A stretch of DNA of 64,000 nt from Cristatella mucedo (lineage: Eukaryota; Bryozoa; Phylactolaemata; Cristatellidae), in the NCBI GenBank assembly GCA_009760855.2, contig WPIO01000066.1, forward strand, positions 1,512,501 to 1,576,500, written 5' to 3'. The notes under the pieces were generated by a model, which saw only the letters and a list, made by a program, of their open reading frames with translations, was not told the DNA's origin and searched no databases. The position numbers were made by a program, and so were the translations under genes. This document shows, piece after piece, positions 10,121-20,164 of this stretch; position 1 is the first letter of the stretch; each line of letters starts with the position of its first letter.

Positions 10121-10969
10121 CTGGAGCACTGGAGGCTTCGACCTTGGCAGCATCAGGCCTCACTTCCTCCCTCTCGACCTCCTTTGGTGCCACCTTTACG
10201 AGGTCATGCTGCGAACTGAACTGAGCATAGTGCAGCTGATGGCCCAGATTGAGGGTTATTGGCCGCTGCACCCGATGCTTCGGCAGGGGCTTCTGCGGCA
10301 GCAGCACTCCATCCTTGCGAGTGAGTACCTCATACGGCGATACTTCTTCGATGTCGTCCGTTTCGGTGAAGGTACATATACTCAGTGGCAGCGGCACTGG
10401 TTGGAGTGCAGCCTTGTACAAGTTCTGCATTGCTGCCACCCTGCGAAGGCGAAAAGTGCCAGCCGGCAGCACCTGGGGTGTGAAGGCAGCAGCTGCAGCA
10501 GCAGCAACCGCCGACGGAGCTGTAGCCGTGCTGCCGTCTCCAGTGCGAGTCTCGAGCAGCTGCTGTGGCCACGCAAGAGTAGTCGACTCGTGCCACGACA
10601 CGTGGTGCGCCGGCTGCATGAACCGTGCCACATCGAATTCTTCTGCTTCCGGACGAGGAGGAGCTCTATCGACCGGCTGTTCTTCATCGGTGCTCGGCAG
10701 ATCGCCGCTGAGTGTTGCACACTCAAAACTGAAAAGCTGCTGCTCGTCTTCTGCAATCAGCAGGTAGCCCCTGCACAAAGGAGCGCTACTGTCGTCCAGC
10801 AGTTCCACAGAGAATACACTGCTGCTGCTGCTGGTCGAGGTCGGACCTTCCCTGCCGTAGCCTCCACTGGCTGCACCCACTGCGGCCACTGCTGGGCCAC
10901 CACTCGGTGTCGGCTGCATCTGTGTCTGGCCATCTTCGGACAGAGTGCTGCTCCTGCTCCCCATGACCT
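10121..10969 (-). CDS. FRS2-like adaptor exon with myristoylation start and reduced PTB domain (copy B)
   Basis: A 283-codon minus-strand exon after the acceptor TTTTCAG (10970). The ATG at 10964 starts MGSRSS, a fit to the N-myristoylation rule (Gly2, Ser6) and like the MGSCCS start of FRS2, so the protein probably sits on the inner plasma membrane. A Ser-rich run (44-49) leads into VFSVELLDDSSAPLCRGYLL, the first PTB strands. The next 45 or so residues of the domain are missing, resuming at LFSFECATLSGD. Later come a conserved SWHE...ATAPSA block, poly-Ala (153-160), RRVAAMQNLYKAAL (like AAMSNLQKAL of FRS2), SPYEVL and GHQLHYAQF with Tyr245. The donor at 10120 is phase 1; unspliced, the frame would end 20 codons later at 10059. 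With its PTB core gone, receptor binding is doubtful unless exon 8554-9237 is spliced on, which stays in frame. Confidence 0.6.
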
Positions 10970-11134
10970 CTGAAAAGAGCTATGGCAGCACGGTCACGTG
11001 AGGCCCTGATCATCGAGATCCAAACTCTTGGAAAGAAGGCCAGTCGGAGACCGGGCCCAGCAAATGCTTAGACGATAAGGAAACGTGTCCATTATGCTAA
11101 CTTACACTGTAACCTACACGTACACTGAGTTACT

Positions 11135-11605
11135 TGACTTACTTAAGCTGACCCACAAGGCGAGCCACTGCTTGGCACTTCCATACCTAGTGGAACTACT
11201 GCACCAGTTTCTATCTCCTCGCGTCATCAGGTCCTGTGCGGACAATAAATTAAGCTGCTTCGTTTCTCTGTTTAAAGATGTTTGGAAACACAAGCTTGTA
11301 ACTCTGCAGGTCTTAGACTGTGGAACTCGCTTCCACGATTCTTATTCAACGACAACTACTCTCTCCTGCTGCTGCCTAAGGCAAGTCCTCACCAGCCGTC
11401 CTGAGCTGCTACTGCCAGGCTACTCACTACCTCAACTCCTTTCCTTACTCTGTCATACTTCCCTCTTTCTCTTTCGTTAGATGAAGTCTGTTGGCTACAT
11501 ACTGTATACCGAAAGCTGCGTAGGCTATGCGAGGACCATATACAACTCTCCTGCCTAATACGTACATAGCACTTTGTGGAGTTACCAGCCGAGATACATG
11601 CATTC
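11135..11605 (+). mobile_element. LINE-B 3' fragment
   Basis: Matches the end of LINE-B: ctgacccacaaggc, SYLAELLHQF-like coding, tgtggacaataaatta (here gtgcggacaataaatta), gactgtggaactcgcttcca and a final gagttacc..gagatacatg. Frameshifted and without a CAA tail. It lies in the putative first intron of the FRS2-like gene, antisense to it. Confidence 0.85.
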
Positions 11606-11609
11606 AAGT

Positions 11610-12340
11610 GTATACAGTATAATCCACCACCAACGAGTTAGTTCCTCATCAAAACACTCAGGTAATAGGCTTACTTGCAATCAGGATTGATCGCAAGTCT
11701 ACGAGGCTTGAGTAGAACCCTGCTTGCTGCAAACAGCAACAAATCTACCTATTGCAAGCTTCAGAAACCTACTATCGGCAGCACACTGCTTTCCTACTTG
11801 TGTACCACATTGTGCAAAAACATAGGAAACAGGCAACCAGTGCAATGGAGTACATGCTGCAGAAGGACTGGGACAGATATGGTGAGTTTTTTAGTTGGCA
11901 GTCAATCATTGCCTACTATAATGGCACTCAACCGAAATAGGCTAACTTCTTTAGTCTGCTGTGTGAGGGGTCTTTATCAATCGTCTGCCTACTGGAAATG
12001 CTACCATCACGTGGCTCTGAAGACCTGGCTCGTCAGCCGAAAATGAGCTATAGCGTTTTCAAAAAATATAGATCTGCGAGTGGTCGTCGGCTGTCGGATG
12101 AAATGTGGAGAGATTTTCCTCGAGCAGAGAGCTTCATATAACTTGGTAGCTTTCCATAACTGTGCCTCTATCTCTTTCTTTCTTGCTAGCCTTCTCTTTC
12201 TATTGCTCACTCTTTACAGCTCCCACTCTCTAGCTCTTTCCCTGTCTAGCTTTCTCTCTTCCTACTTCCGTCCGTGTAACTAGCACTCTAGCACTATCTC
12301 CTTAATTTTCTGTCCTTTTCCGTCCATCTGCCGGTCGGTC
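11610..12340. other. No gene recognised
   Basis: AT-rich sequence with short open frames on both strands, none with a family signature. In minus-strand order it would be part of the first intron of the FRS2-like gene. Confidence 0.4.
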
Positions 12341-12344
12341 GGTC

Positions 12345-12419
12345 CATCTATCCGTCGGTCTGTCAGTCGTCACTCTCTCTCTCTCTCTCTCTCTCCCTCT
12401 CTCTCTCTACCTACCTATT

Positions 12420-12464
<45 letters not shown>

Positions 12465-12512
12465 CTATTTCCCTCTCTCTCTCTCTCCCCCTCTCCCTCT
12501 CTCTACCTATTT

Positions 12513-12588
<76 letters not shown>
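12345..12588 (+). repeat. Compound microsatellite: GGTC/GTCN, (CT)n, (CA)n
   Basis: Begins with ccggtcggtcggtcc tetranucleotide-like units and passes to CT runs broken by ctacctatttcc, repeated about three times. It ends in (CA)12. The repeated ctacctatttcc spacer shows that the CT array was itself amplified as a block. Confidence 0.95.
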
Positions 12589-12589
<1 letters not shown>

Positions 12590-12699
12590 CGGCTAAGTAA
12601 ACTGAAGCCATTTAGCACATGGTAGTATACCTGCCTAGCAGTCGACTCCGGTCACCTGCCAATTACTAGCTTAGAAGGATTGCCGGTGCAGAGATGCTA

Positions 12700-13185
12700 C
12701 TAAAATGGAAGCAGTAGCTTTAAATGAACTGATAATATTTCGAGAACCCGCAGACATAGCTCTCTCGGCGAACGTTAAATTCCTGCGAGGAAGAGCTCTG
12801 AGTCTACGCGTCCAGCCCGTCGCTGGAGCCGGCAGTCGCGACGCAGCTACTCACCCCGACGCGTCGCAGGCCGCGAGCAAAACAATTGACGCGTCGACGC
12901 TGAAAGCTGCCTGCTAATGCCGAAATTCGCCAATAGCATCCAGCGCCGCGGCTGGGCAGAGGGTGCGGCTGTGCGGAACGCTATCCGGCCGATGACGCAA
13001 GCTGCCCGTCGTGAGCTTCCTGGGTTGTTTGGGCTGAGCGCCGGCGTTGCGACGGCCAATCCCAAGTCCACACCCCCCCACTCAGTCCTGCCCGACGGAA
13101 GAGCAGTAGATCTGCACGAGACGCACCATCAGCCTCGTGCTCGCAATCCCCTTTTACTAAGGTCTTGCATGTCTCTGCAAACACA
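12700..13185 (-). promoter_or_regulatory. CpG-rich island with splice donor: possible 5' exon/promoter of the FRS2-like gene
   Basis: GC- and CpG-rich against AT-rich surroundings. On the minus strand GTCGGG/GTGAGTA at 12854-12848 is a near-perfect donor. Two CCAAT boxes (plus-strand cgccaatagc near 12929 and ggccaatccc near 13054) and a CRE-like tgacgcaa near 12992 are present. It is upstream of the ATG-containing exon at 10969, which begins with an acceptor and a short untranslated run, so an untranslated first exon is expected somewhere here. The link is inferred from order, strand and splice signals only. Open frames on both strands are probably a by-product of GC richness. Confidence 0.35.
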
Positions 13186-13374
13186 TTTGCACTCTTAACG
13201 AATGTTTAGAAGGCTCAGGTCTGCTATTGATATTACTCACTCCAACTTTCTGACGGGATGAGAGCTCCTCACTTGTTATATCTCCGTCTGTAACTCACCT
13301 CAGTATCCAGCCGCTCGGAGCCTACTCACTCCAGCTGCTCACTTCCTGCAGGCTGCAATCGCTCAGGGACTACC

Positions 13375-13870
13375 TACTACCACCTCTCCACACCTACTCG
13401 CTGCAGCCGCTCTGCACCTTGGCTCTAGCGACTCTCTGCGCCTACTCACTACAGCCGCTCCAAGCCTACGCACTTCTTCCGCTCCTCGCCCAGGCACTAC
13501 AGCAGCTCTGCCCCTACGAACTAGCGCCGCTCGCGGCTTCTGCACTACTTCTGCTCCGTGCCTACGCACAACAGCCGCTCCGAGGCTACGCACAACAGCC
13601 GCTCCGAGCCTACGTACTGCAGCGGATTCGCGCTCATGCACTACCGCCGCTCGCGGCCTCTGCACTACTTCCGCTCCGTGCCTACTTACTACCACCACTC
13701 CGAGCTAACACACTGCAGCCGCTCCGTGCCTGCGTACTGCAGCGACTTCGCGCCTATGCACTACAGCCGCTCTGCCCCTATGCAGTACCGCAGCTCCGAG
13801 CCTACACCTTACTGCAGCTCCGTGTCTATGCACTGCAGCGCTCTGTGCCCAGACTCTACAGCCGTTCCGT
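13375..13870 (+). repeat. 24-bp minisatellite with 120-bp higher-order period
   Basis: About 20 diverged units close to ctacgcacaacagccgctcc plus gagc. Blocks recur at five-unit spacing: gccgctcgcggcttctgcactacttc at 13526 and its near-copy at 13646. Because 24 is divisible by three, all frames stay open and give 8-residue repeats (RAYALQPL-like on plus, GAAVVRRL-like on minus). I treat these as repeat artefacts, not a gene, as there is no flanking start, splice site or domain. Confidence 0.85.
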
Positions 13871-15511
13871 GCCTTCACTGTAGGAGGTGCTGCGAGGATT
13901 CGAGCTCGACATTCCTAGAGGGTGAACAAGCTAGCTGGAGAAGACGAACCACTTTGCAGGCGTCTTCCAGAACAATCTGCTTACCCTATTAACCGCATAC
14001 CCGCAGAAAATAAAAGGCTAACTCGCCTGGAACTAGTCAGCGGCTAAACGCGGCCTTGCGAAAACACAGCTGCTATCACACAGCAACGTCATTTGCAGAG
14101 AATGACGTTGCTGTGTGATAATAGAATGACAATAAAATGACCACGCATAATTTTGAGGAGGCCGCCAAAGTCTCAGTTGATGCTGATCACGCGGCCTTGC
14201 TACAGTGTGAATCTGGAGCAACGAGCTACGGCCAAGTTTGACGTTGCGACTCAGCGACGATCGATTCAAGGAGCAGCTCACTTCGAGATTCATCGCGAGA
14301 GCCTCGAAGTGACCCGCAAGTTGCAGATACGACGGATGCAAGGAGGGCGTCACTAGGAGGGACTAGGTTAGAGCCCACTGCAAAAATCTGAGGATAAGAT
14401 CAAACCTTCATTATTACAATTTGAGAGTTCCTTTTTAAGAGTTCGAAAGTTTGCTCAATTCCTGGCTATTCGAGGTTCACTCTCGCGATGCCGCGAGCTG
14501 AGCTCTTCGCCTCGGCAATGCTGGGCGGGCGGTTCTCAGACCCACAGCGAGTTACGGTATCAGTGTTCAGCCGTCAGCTCATCTGGGTGGCTTCGCTTGA
14601 GAAAGCCACATCCGTCAGCAGTCCGATTTGCCTCTGCCCTGCTTTTGTCCTCCCCTACATGGGATTCTTGAGAGAAGTTTACATGGCCAGCTCGCCTCAA
14701 TTATCCCTTCTTGCTATATCTAGCCACAGAGTGGTCATGGATTAAGGTTTTGGTTGGGGAGGGTGAGAGTGACCATCACCAATGCGGCGCCTGTCGCTGA
14801 ATTTAAGTCACCCGAGATCGCCTCTGTCGCCCGTCGCCTTGCGGTCTGATTCAATTATTACGGTCTGATTCTCATACGTGAGTAGCTAGTAATAACCTAT
14901 TAAGAGACTAGTGGAACGCATCGTTGACTTCGGCGTTCCAGTCCTCCGCCATGCTCGTCAAAGCGACGACGCAGGAGCACGCCTGGACGGCGCTTACGAG
15001 TTATGATTGGTTAAGTCTAGCCTCAGCCTCAGCAAAGCAAAAGAGCAACGATCCGTTGCATAGGAATGCTGCTCCTCGAGCCATTTACTCGTTCCGTCTT
15101 TATGGTCTGCTTATATCGCCCCAGTCTGCCAACACTCCGGAAGCGACGTGTCTGATGACGCTAGTGCTAGCCAACACCTTCAAATAAATTTTGATTTAAT
15201 TTATTTCATATGAAACAAATTTTTTTCAGTTTTATAGAAGTTACGATTAAAAGTGTTCGGACAGAAAAAAATTACGCTCTCTAATTACACGAGAAAAAAC
15301 TTGATTCGACATCGATAGTCTGTTATTTAATAAGAGTTTGTTTTTATTAGGTTCGTACTGGTGTTTTGAATTAAGGGATGAACTTATTAATCTCTATAAA
15401 TCTTTTTTCGAAACTAGTCTAAATATGTCCTATGAGATTAGGGCGTTTATGAACTGTTTATGATCGTGGATATATGGATATGGAGATACTTTTTAGCTTC
15501 TTTTTCTTTTG
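13871..15511. other. Moderately GC-rich stretch, no assigned gene
   Basis: Contains the hairpin at 14074-14120 and three open frames of 67-106 codons with no recognised domain (14033-14353 minus, 14488-14745 plus, 14924-15187 plus). Base composition drops sharply to AT-rich after 15185. It could be part of a promoter-proximal region, but nothing proves it. Confidence 0.3.
14074..14120. repeat. Perfect inverted repeat, 20-bp arms, 7-base loop
   Basis: The left arm tatcacacagcaacgtcatt (14074-14093) is the exact reverse complement of the right arm at 14101-14120, with loop tgcagag. Each arm holds an ACGTCA/TGACGT core, the CREB/ATF half-site. Such perfection in otherwise diverged DNA implies recent origin or selection. 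Confidence 0.95.
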
Positions 15512-15512
15512 G

Positions 15513-15800
15513 TCAAGTCAGGGGATGTCGCGACACTAGTCGGAAGTGAGTTCCCCGTTTTGGGAGCATACGAACTCAAGACACAGTCTCCAAAGTATTT
15601 GAGCTTCATACAGGTAACAGTAAACGACTAGATTCCGAAAAGTGGGTGGTACCACGCTTGGCCTGGTGGCTGAGGAGGTGTGCAATTTGCACCAGCTGTA
15701 AGTGCCTCATTGCTAAAGCCGATAGACCAGCAAGCAGTGACTTACAGCAGGCGAGACTGGATGTCACAAATGCACGTACCCATTAGATGCGGTATCAATA
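15513..15800 (-). mobile_element. LINE-A fragment (old)
   Basis: On the minus strand it matches the LINE-A ORF2 end, with diverged forms of the usual tttgggagcatacgaact, agtctccaaag and ggtacgacgcttggcctg strings. The 3' tail is missing and a part of the middle is deleted near 15680. Confidence 0.8.
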
Positions 15801-16227
15801 ATTATTGAGATAGGAACTTCAGGATGAGATCACTGGTGGCCTCCATGAATGTAGACATTGAGGTGCTGCATGGAATAAAGACCCGACTGCTTTGGCGCTG
15901 GTAGGCCGAGGCTGCAGTCTGGTTGTATAGGTTCAGACATTCACCTCAGAAGAAGCTTCTTCCAGATGCCGCCGCATACGGAAGTCGGACTCCTGAGACG
16001 GACAGGGAACTCGGAGAGGGAAGTCGGACTCCTGAGACGGACTGACTTGGATACCTGGGCTAGTCGGAGCGGTCGGCTTGGCTCTGCTGCCCAAGGCCCC
16101 GGCTCCTTGGCATTTCGGCGAGCCCCACCATGCTGGTCATAATGGCCGGTCACGCCAGTCTTGCTGTGCACCCAGCAATGGTGGGTAGGGCACCTGACAA
16201 AGCCAAAATTATAAATAAATAAATATT
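15801..16227. other. Non-genic stretch with a 40-bp-spaced repeat pair
   Basis: gaagtcggactcctgagacg occurs at 15980 and again at 16020, a two-copy tandem duplication of about 40 bp. The minus-strand open frame across it has no domain. Otherwise nothing is seen. Confidence 0.5.
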
Positions 16228-16728
16228 ACCATCAGCTAGCCATCACGTCCGATCCGTATATGATAATATGCTAGTGTCCTCTAATGTGGCTTACCGAAGG
16301 TTTCACTCGCTCAACAGTTCAGATTATTGCAACTTCTCTTTTGTCTGAGCTCCCGAAAAAAGCCACTAGGCCAATGCCGGGGCTATGAATATGGTAAACA
16401 TCTAGTTAGCAGATTCCGGAGTTTAATCGCGTGTCTCTCATACTAAAAAAGCTTGAGTGGCTGTCGGTTGATCAAATGATGAAGCGCAAAGTTCTCACAT
16501 TGACCCACAAGGCCTGCAGTGACTTTGCTTCTCCATACGTAGCCGAACTGCTGCACCAATTTCAGCCTCCTTATGCACCCAGGTGCTTTTATGTACGTCA
16601 CATTAGGTGGTACATATTTCTACTTAAAGACTGTTAGTGAGACAAGTTTTTGCTCTGCAGGTCTGGGGCTGTAGAACTCACGTCTAAGATTATTGTGCAG
16701 TGACAACTGCTCTCCTGCAACCGAATAC
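16228..16728 (+). mobile_element. LINE-B fragment (decayed), cut by SINE-1
   Basis: ctagccatcacgtccgatcc, then cttgagtggctgtcggttgatca, tgacccacaaggcc and ctctgcaggtctggggctg follow the LINE-B ORF2 end in order with many changes. The copy breaks off where SINE-1 starts at 16729. Confidence 0.8.
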
Positions 16729-16895
16729 GGTGAGCCTTGAGGGCACACTAGGTAAGGCAGTAGCTTTTCGCAAAATCCGTCCCGAGGTCGTGTGTTCGAA
16801 TCCCACTGTGGGTGACTCTTTATCACTGCTGCAAGCTGTAGTGATAGCCGTAAAGGCTCTTCTAACACTATAAAAAAGAGGTTGTTACAACCAGC
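16729..16895 (+). mobile_element. SINE-1 copy, tRNA-derived
   Basis: The best partner of the copy at 2563: gcacactaggtaaggc, a B-box-like gtgttcgaatccc, then atcactgctgcaagctg and a final aaaaaagaggttgtt. It sits at the end of a LINE-B fragment and just before the long LINE-B copy. Confidence 0.7.
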
Positions 16896-18053
16896 TAGTA
16901 TTGATTGCACATTGTTTCCAGGGTTCCGATGTATAGTTTAGAAAAAATGATTGCCAGTTTAGAATTAGGTTTACATGTTGTGGTATACCGGCCTCCTTCT
17001 GGCTGTCTAAACCTGTTTATAGAGGAGTTTTCCGAGTTCCTCGCTAGAATATGTGTGTGTGACAGGCCGTTACTGATTGTAGGAGACATCAATATTCACA
17101 TTGACAACCCTAGCAACTGCCAGGTCGGCTCATTCTTGACTGTCTGGAGAATTTTGGTTTGGCCCAACACGTTAATCATAGCACCCACGTCGGCGGCCAC
17201 ATTCTAGATCTCGTGATCACTAAGGATGTCCTCCCCACTGACTTTGTGGTGTGCCCACTGACCCTCTCAGATCATTGTTCGGTCTCGTTTACCGTTCTTG
17301 CTCCCTCGTACGTACAGGGCAATGTTGAATTTGCCAAACGACGTAACTTACAAAGCATTGACATAGACAAGTTTTTGAAATCTGCTTGTGATGCAGGCCT
17401 TCTTGATCTGCTTTCTGACTCTCCCGGAAGCCTCGATACCCTTACTGATGCGATGAACATGACACTCAGGAGTGCTCTTGACAAGCATGCTCCCGTTCGC
17501 TCTATCCGTGTTCGTAGTCGTGGATATTCCTTTAAATTTACAAAAAACTCCATAAGATGCACCGGGTTAAGCGCAGGCTAGAACTTCGTTTCAATAAATC
17601 GGGGTCTGATGCAGATCTAGTCAATTTTAAAGACCTCCTTCGAGTTTACAACCGAAAGATTAAAAAGCCAGGGCTTCTTTTTTCATTAGAAGACTGAATT
17701 CCTGCCAGTCGGACACTAAACAGATTTATATGACAGTAAACCATTTACTGGCCAATGCTGTAAGATCTGACTCCCCAGATGTTAAGGGCTCAGCCGAAAA
17801 GGTATCAGCCTTCTTTACTGAAAAAATTGTGCACATTCGTGCGTCCATTAAGCCATCTCCGACCAAAGCAATCACAGTTCCTCAACCGGCGACCTTCCCT
17901 GAAAGGTTCTCGGATGTTTCGGCAAGCGATGTGGCAGCCTTAATAAGGTCTAGCAAAGAGAGCTCGTCTCCTGAAGACCCCATACCTTCATCTCTGTAGT
18001 CTTCACTAGCAGACCAACTTAGCCCTGACATAACAAAGATTTTTAATGCTTCT

Positions 18054-18986
18054 TTGTCTGATCGTGTTCAATCCATGTCGTGTGGGGGTCAGGTCTCAGA
18101 CATGAGAAAGGTCACCTGTGGAGTCCCTCAAGGGTCTGTACTCGGTCCCTTGCTGTTCTCCATTTATACACAACCTCTGGGAAAATTGATTAAGGCCCAT
18201 GGAATAGGATATCACTTCTATGCTGACGATACTCAGTTGTATTTGTCATTCAAACCGTCGGAATCTGCTGAGGCAACTGAGAAACTGAATGCTTGACTTG
18301 CCGATATTCGATCCTGGATGTCGGAAAACTTCCTGAAATTAAATGACGATAAAACCGAACTGCTGCTCGTAGGACACCCTAAGCGTGTGGCTGGATTAAA
18401 AGGCTTTGCTGTTCTAATAGGTGATGCTATTGTGCGACCTTCACCACGTGCTTGTAATCTAGGTGTCGTGTTCGACAGCTGCCTCAATTTCAAAAGCTTC
18501 ATTCAGAAGACTGCCTCTACAGCTAGCCATCACATTCGATCCCTATCCAAGATTAGAAGCTGTCTCCCACAGTGGCTTGTAAAAAATTTAGCTAGCTCTT
18601 TAGTTCCGTCTCGGCTTGATTATTGTAATTCCCTTTTGGCTGGGCTGCCAAAGAGAGCCATGATGCCACTACAGCGGACTATGAATATGGCTGCAAGGCT
18701 GGTCTTCAAGTCCCAGCGGTTTGAGCACGTGTCACCTTTGCTGGAAGAGCTGGGATGGTATCCGGTTGAGCAAAGGATACAGAGCAAAGTTCTTACGCTG
18801 ACCCACAAGGCCCGCCATGGCTTGGCTCCTTCATACCTAGCTGAGCTGCTGCAGCAGTTTCAGCCTGTTCGTGCCCTCAGGTCATGTGTGGACAATAAAT
18901 TAGCTGTCCTCTTCCTCAGCTTAAAGACAGTTGGTGACCGAAGCTTTAGCTCTGCAGGTCCTAGACTGTGGAACTCGCTTCCATAA
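18054..18986 (+). pseudogene. LINE-B reverse transcriptase, C-terminal part, with in-frame stop
   Basis: Coding remnant within the LINE-B copy. It holds RT motif B/C region [19 protein letters not shown], then [12 protein letters not shown], a stop at 18294-18296, and an uninterrupted 222 codons from WMSENFLKLNDDKTE to RLWNSLP. The palm and fingers upstream of the VPQGS motif are deleted, so it is non-functional. The sequence is close to the copy at 54846-55938. Confidence 0.88.
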
Positions 18987-19252
18987 TTATTAAGCAACGA
19001 TAACTACTCTCCCACTGCCGACTATGGCTCATCCTTTTCCGCGGTCCTGAGCTGCTAATTCTATGCTACTCACTACCTCAACTGCTCTCCTGACTCAGCT
19101 ATGCTTCCCACTTTCTCTTTGTTGCGTGAGACGAAGTCTGTCGGCTACCGAATGCGTACCGAAAGCCGCTTAGGCTGTGAGTGCGCTATACAAAACTCTC
19201 CTGCGTAACACCCACATGGTCTTTATGACTTTGGCGAGTTACAGACAGAAAT

Positions 19253-19297
<45 letters not shown>
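19253..19297 (+). repeat. (CAA)n tail of LINE-B
   Basis: About fifteen CAA/AAC units directly after the LINE-B 3' end (ggcgagttacagacagaaataca). It is the probable 3' terminal repeat of this copy and allows length polymorphism. Confidence 0.95.
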
Positions 19298-19301
19298 TAT
19301 C

Positions 19302-19587
19302 AACAACGTATTACTTGAAGCTAAGAGAGATCACGTATACTGGTATTAAGATACTGGCACTGTTTCTTAAAAAAGTATTTATTGAAAAAGTGAGCTGGAA
19401 TGCGACTCATCTCGATTCGAAATCTTGGTCGAAGAATTTGGTAACGTTAAGGCTCGGAAGTTTCTTACCTGCAATTCCAGCAACCGTAGCATTAATTGCC
19501 TCTCCGCTTGGTGCAGCTGCAATAATAACTGGAGCTGTAGTCGTAGTAGCTACTTTAATAAAGAAGATCGCGGATAAAATGATGTAA
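19302..19587 (+). other. Open frame with a hydrophobic Ala/Gly/Val segment, unknown
   Basis: About 95 codons open after the CAA tail, ending at 19587. The end is a 30-residue hydrophobic stretch with LPAIPATVALIASPLGAA and TGAVVVVATLIKK, which looks like a membrane-active or transmembrane helix pair followed by a lysine-rich end. The DNA that follows (19590-20110) keeps protein-like fragments in shifting frames, suggesting the relic of a larger coding element. I do not recognise the family. A capsid-type accessory protein of a self-synthesising transposon is one idea, with no direct support. Confidence 0.3.
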
Positions 19588-19589
19588 GC

Positions 19590-20164
19590 TGCAAAAGCAC
19601 CCCCCTTGAGAAATTATATTGAAGAGTTTCAACACTCTCGAAGAACAAAGAAAAATCCATCTGGCGTGATGGCAGATATTCGGAAAAGACACAAGATTTT
19701 ATCTTTAGCCTTGGATGTACATCTTGATTAAAAAGTAGATACAAATCAAGTTAATGCCACTATAGGTCATCAAAAAAGGTGCCAAACAACATGCTTAATC
19801 TGGTGTCATTAAAGTAAGTCCAAGTGTTGAGACAAATAATAGAGCAGAATCAGAAATAGGGACTAAGAGATTAGGACACCCTTACAATTTAGAAGATGTG
19901 CCTTGAACAAAAAGTGTTGCTTACAGACCACCAGAGCAGGATTATTGCCACTAGTGTAGCTTCTCCAGTAACTAAAAACTTACCATTCAAACCGGTAAAT
20001 AGTATAGAAGATTCATATTGGAGACTACTGCTTAGGCCAAAGGTTTATGAGAAAGAGTCTAGAAAAAGTTGGTAATTATGCAAAGTAGGTAGCTAAATTA
20101 TTGGCCAAAAGACATGGTTAGGTCTTGGACTTAAAAGAGAATAAAAGCAAGATTATAGAAACAC
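19590..20164 (+). other. Possible decayed coding DNA downstream of the hydrophobic frame
   Basis: Frames broken every 20-50 codons give polar, protein-like text (for example around 19620-19720 and 19800-19910), but no domain is recognised. Decay makes a call impossible from this sequence alone. Confidence 0.2.

Larger units (their letters stand above)
16905..19300 (+). mobile_element. LINE-B, longest copy, with internal RT deletion and CAA-repeat tail
   Basis: Non-LTR retrotransposon. The start holds the C-terminal half of an EEP-type endonuclease (VVYRPPSG, LLIVGDINIH, LVITKDVLPTDF, LSDHCSV). A linker follows (TDAMNMTLRSALDKHAPVR), and after EDPIPSS comes a reverse transcriptase lacking its fingers: [12 protein letters not shown], then [14 protein letters not shown] with the catalytic YADD-type aspartates. 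The thumb and C-terminal region (WMSENFLKLNDDKTELL to GPRLWNSLP) is nearly open from 18318 to 18986. Stops (17581, 17998, 18294) and frameshifts inactivate it. It ends with a CAA repeat at 19253-19297. L2/CR1-like by motif; clade not tested. Confidence 0.9.

Noticed and set aside
13363-13992. Long overlapping frames on both strands (up to 154 codons)
   Set aside because: They result from a 24-bp minisatellite whose period is divisible by three; no domain or conserved residue.
14488-15187. Two plus-strand frames of 85-87 codons as genes
   Set aside because: Moderately GC-rich DNA keeps frames open by chance; no domain, splice signal or homology noticed.
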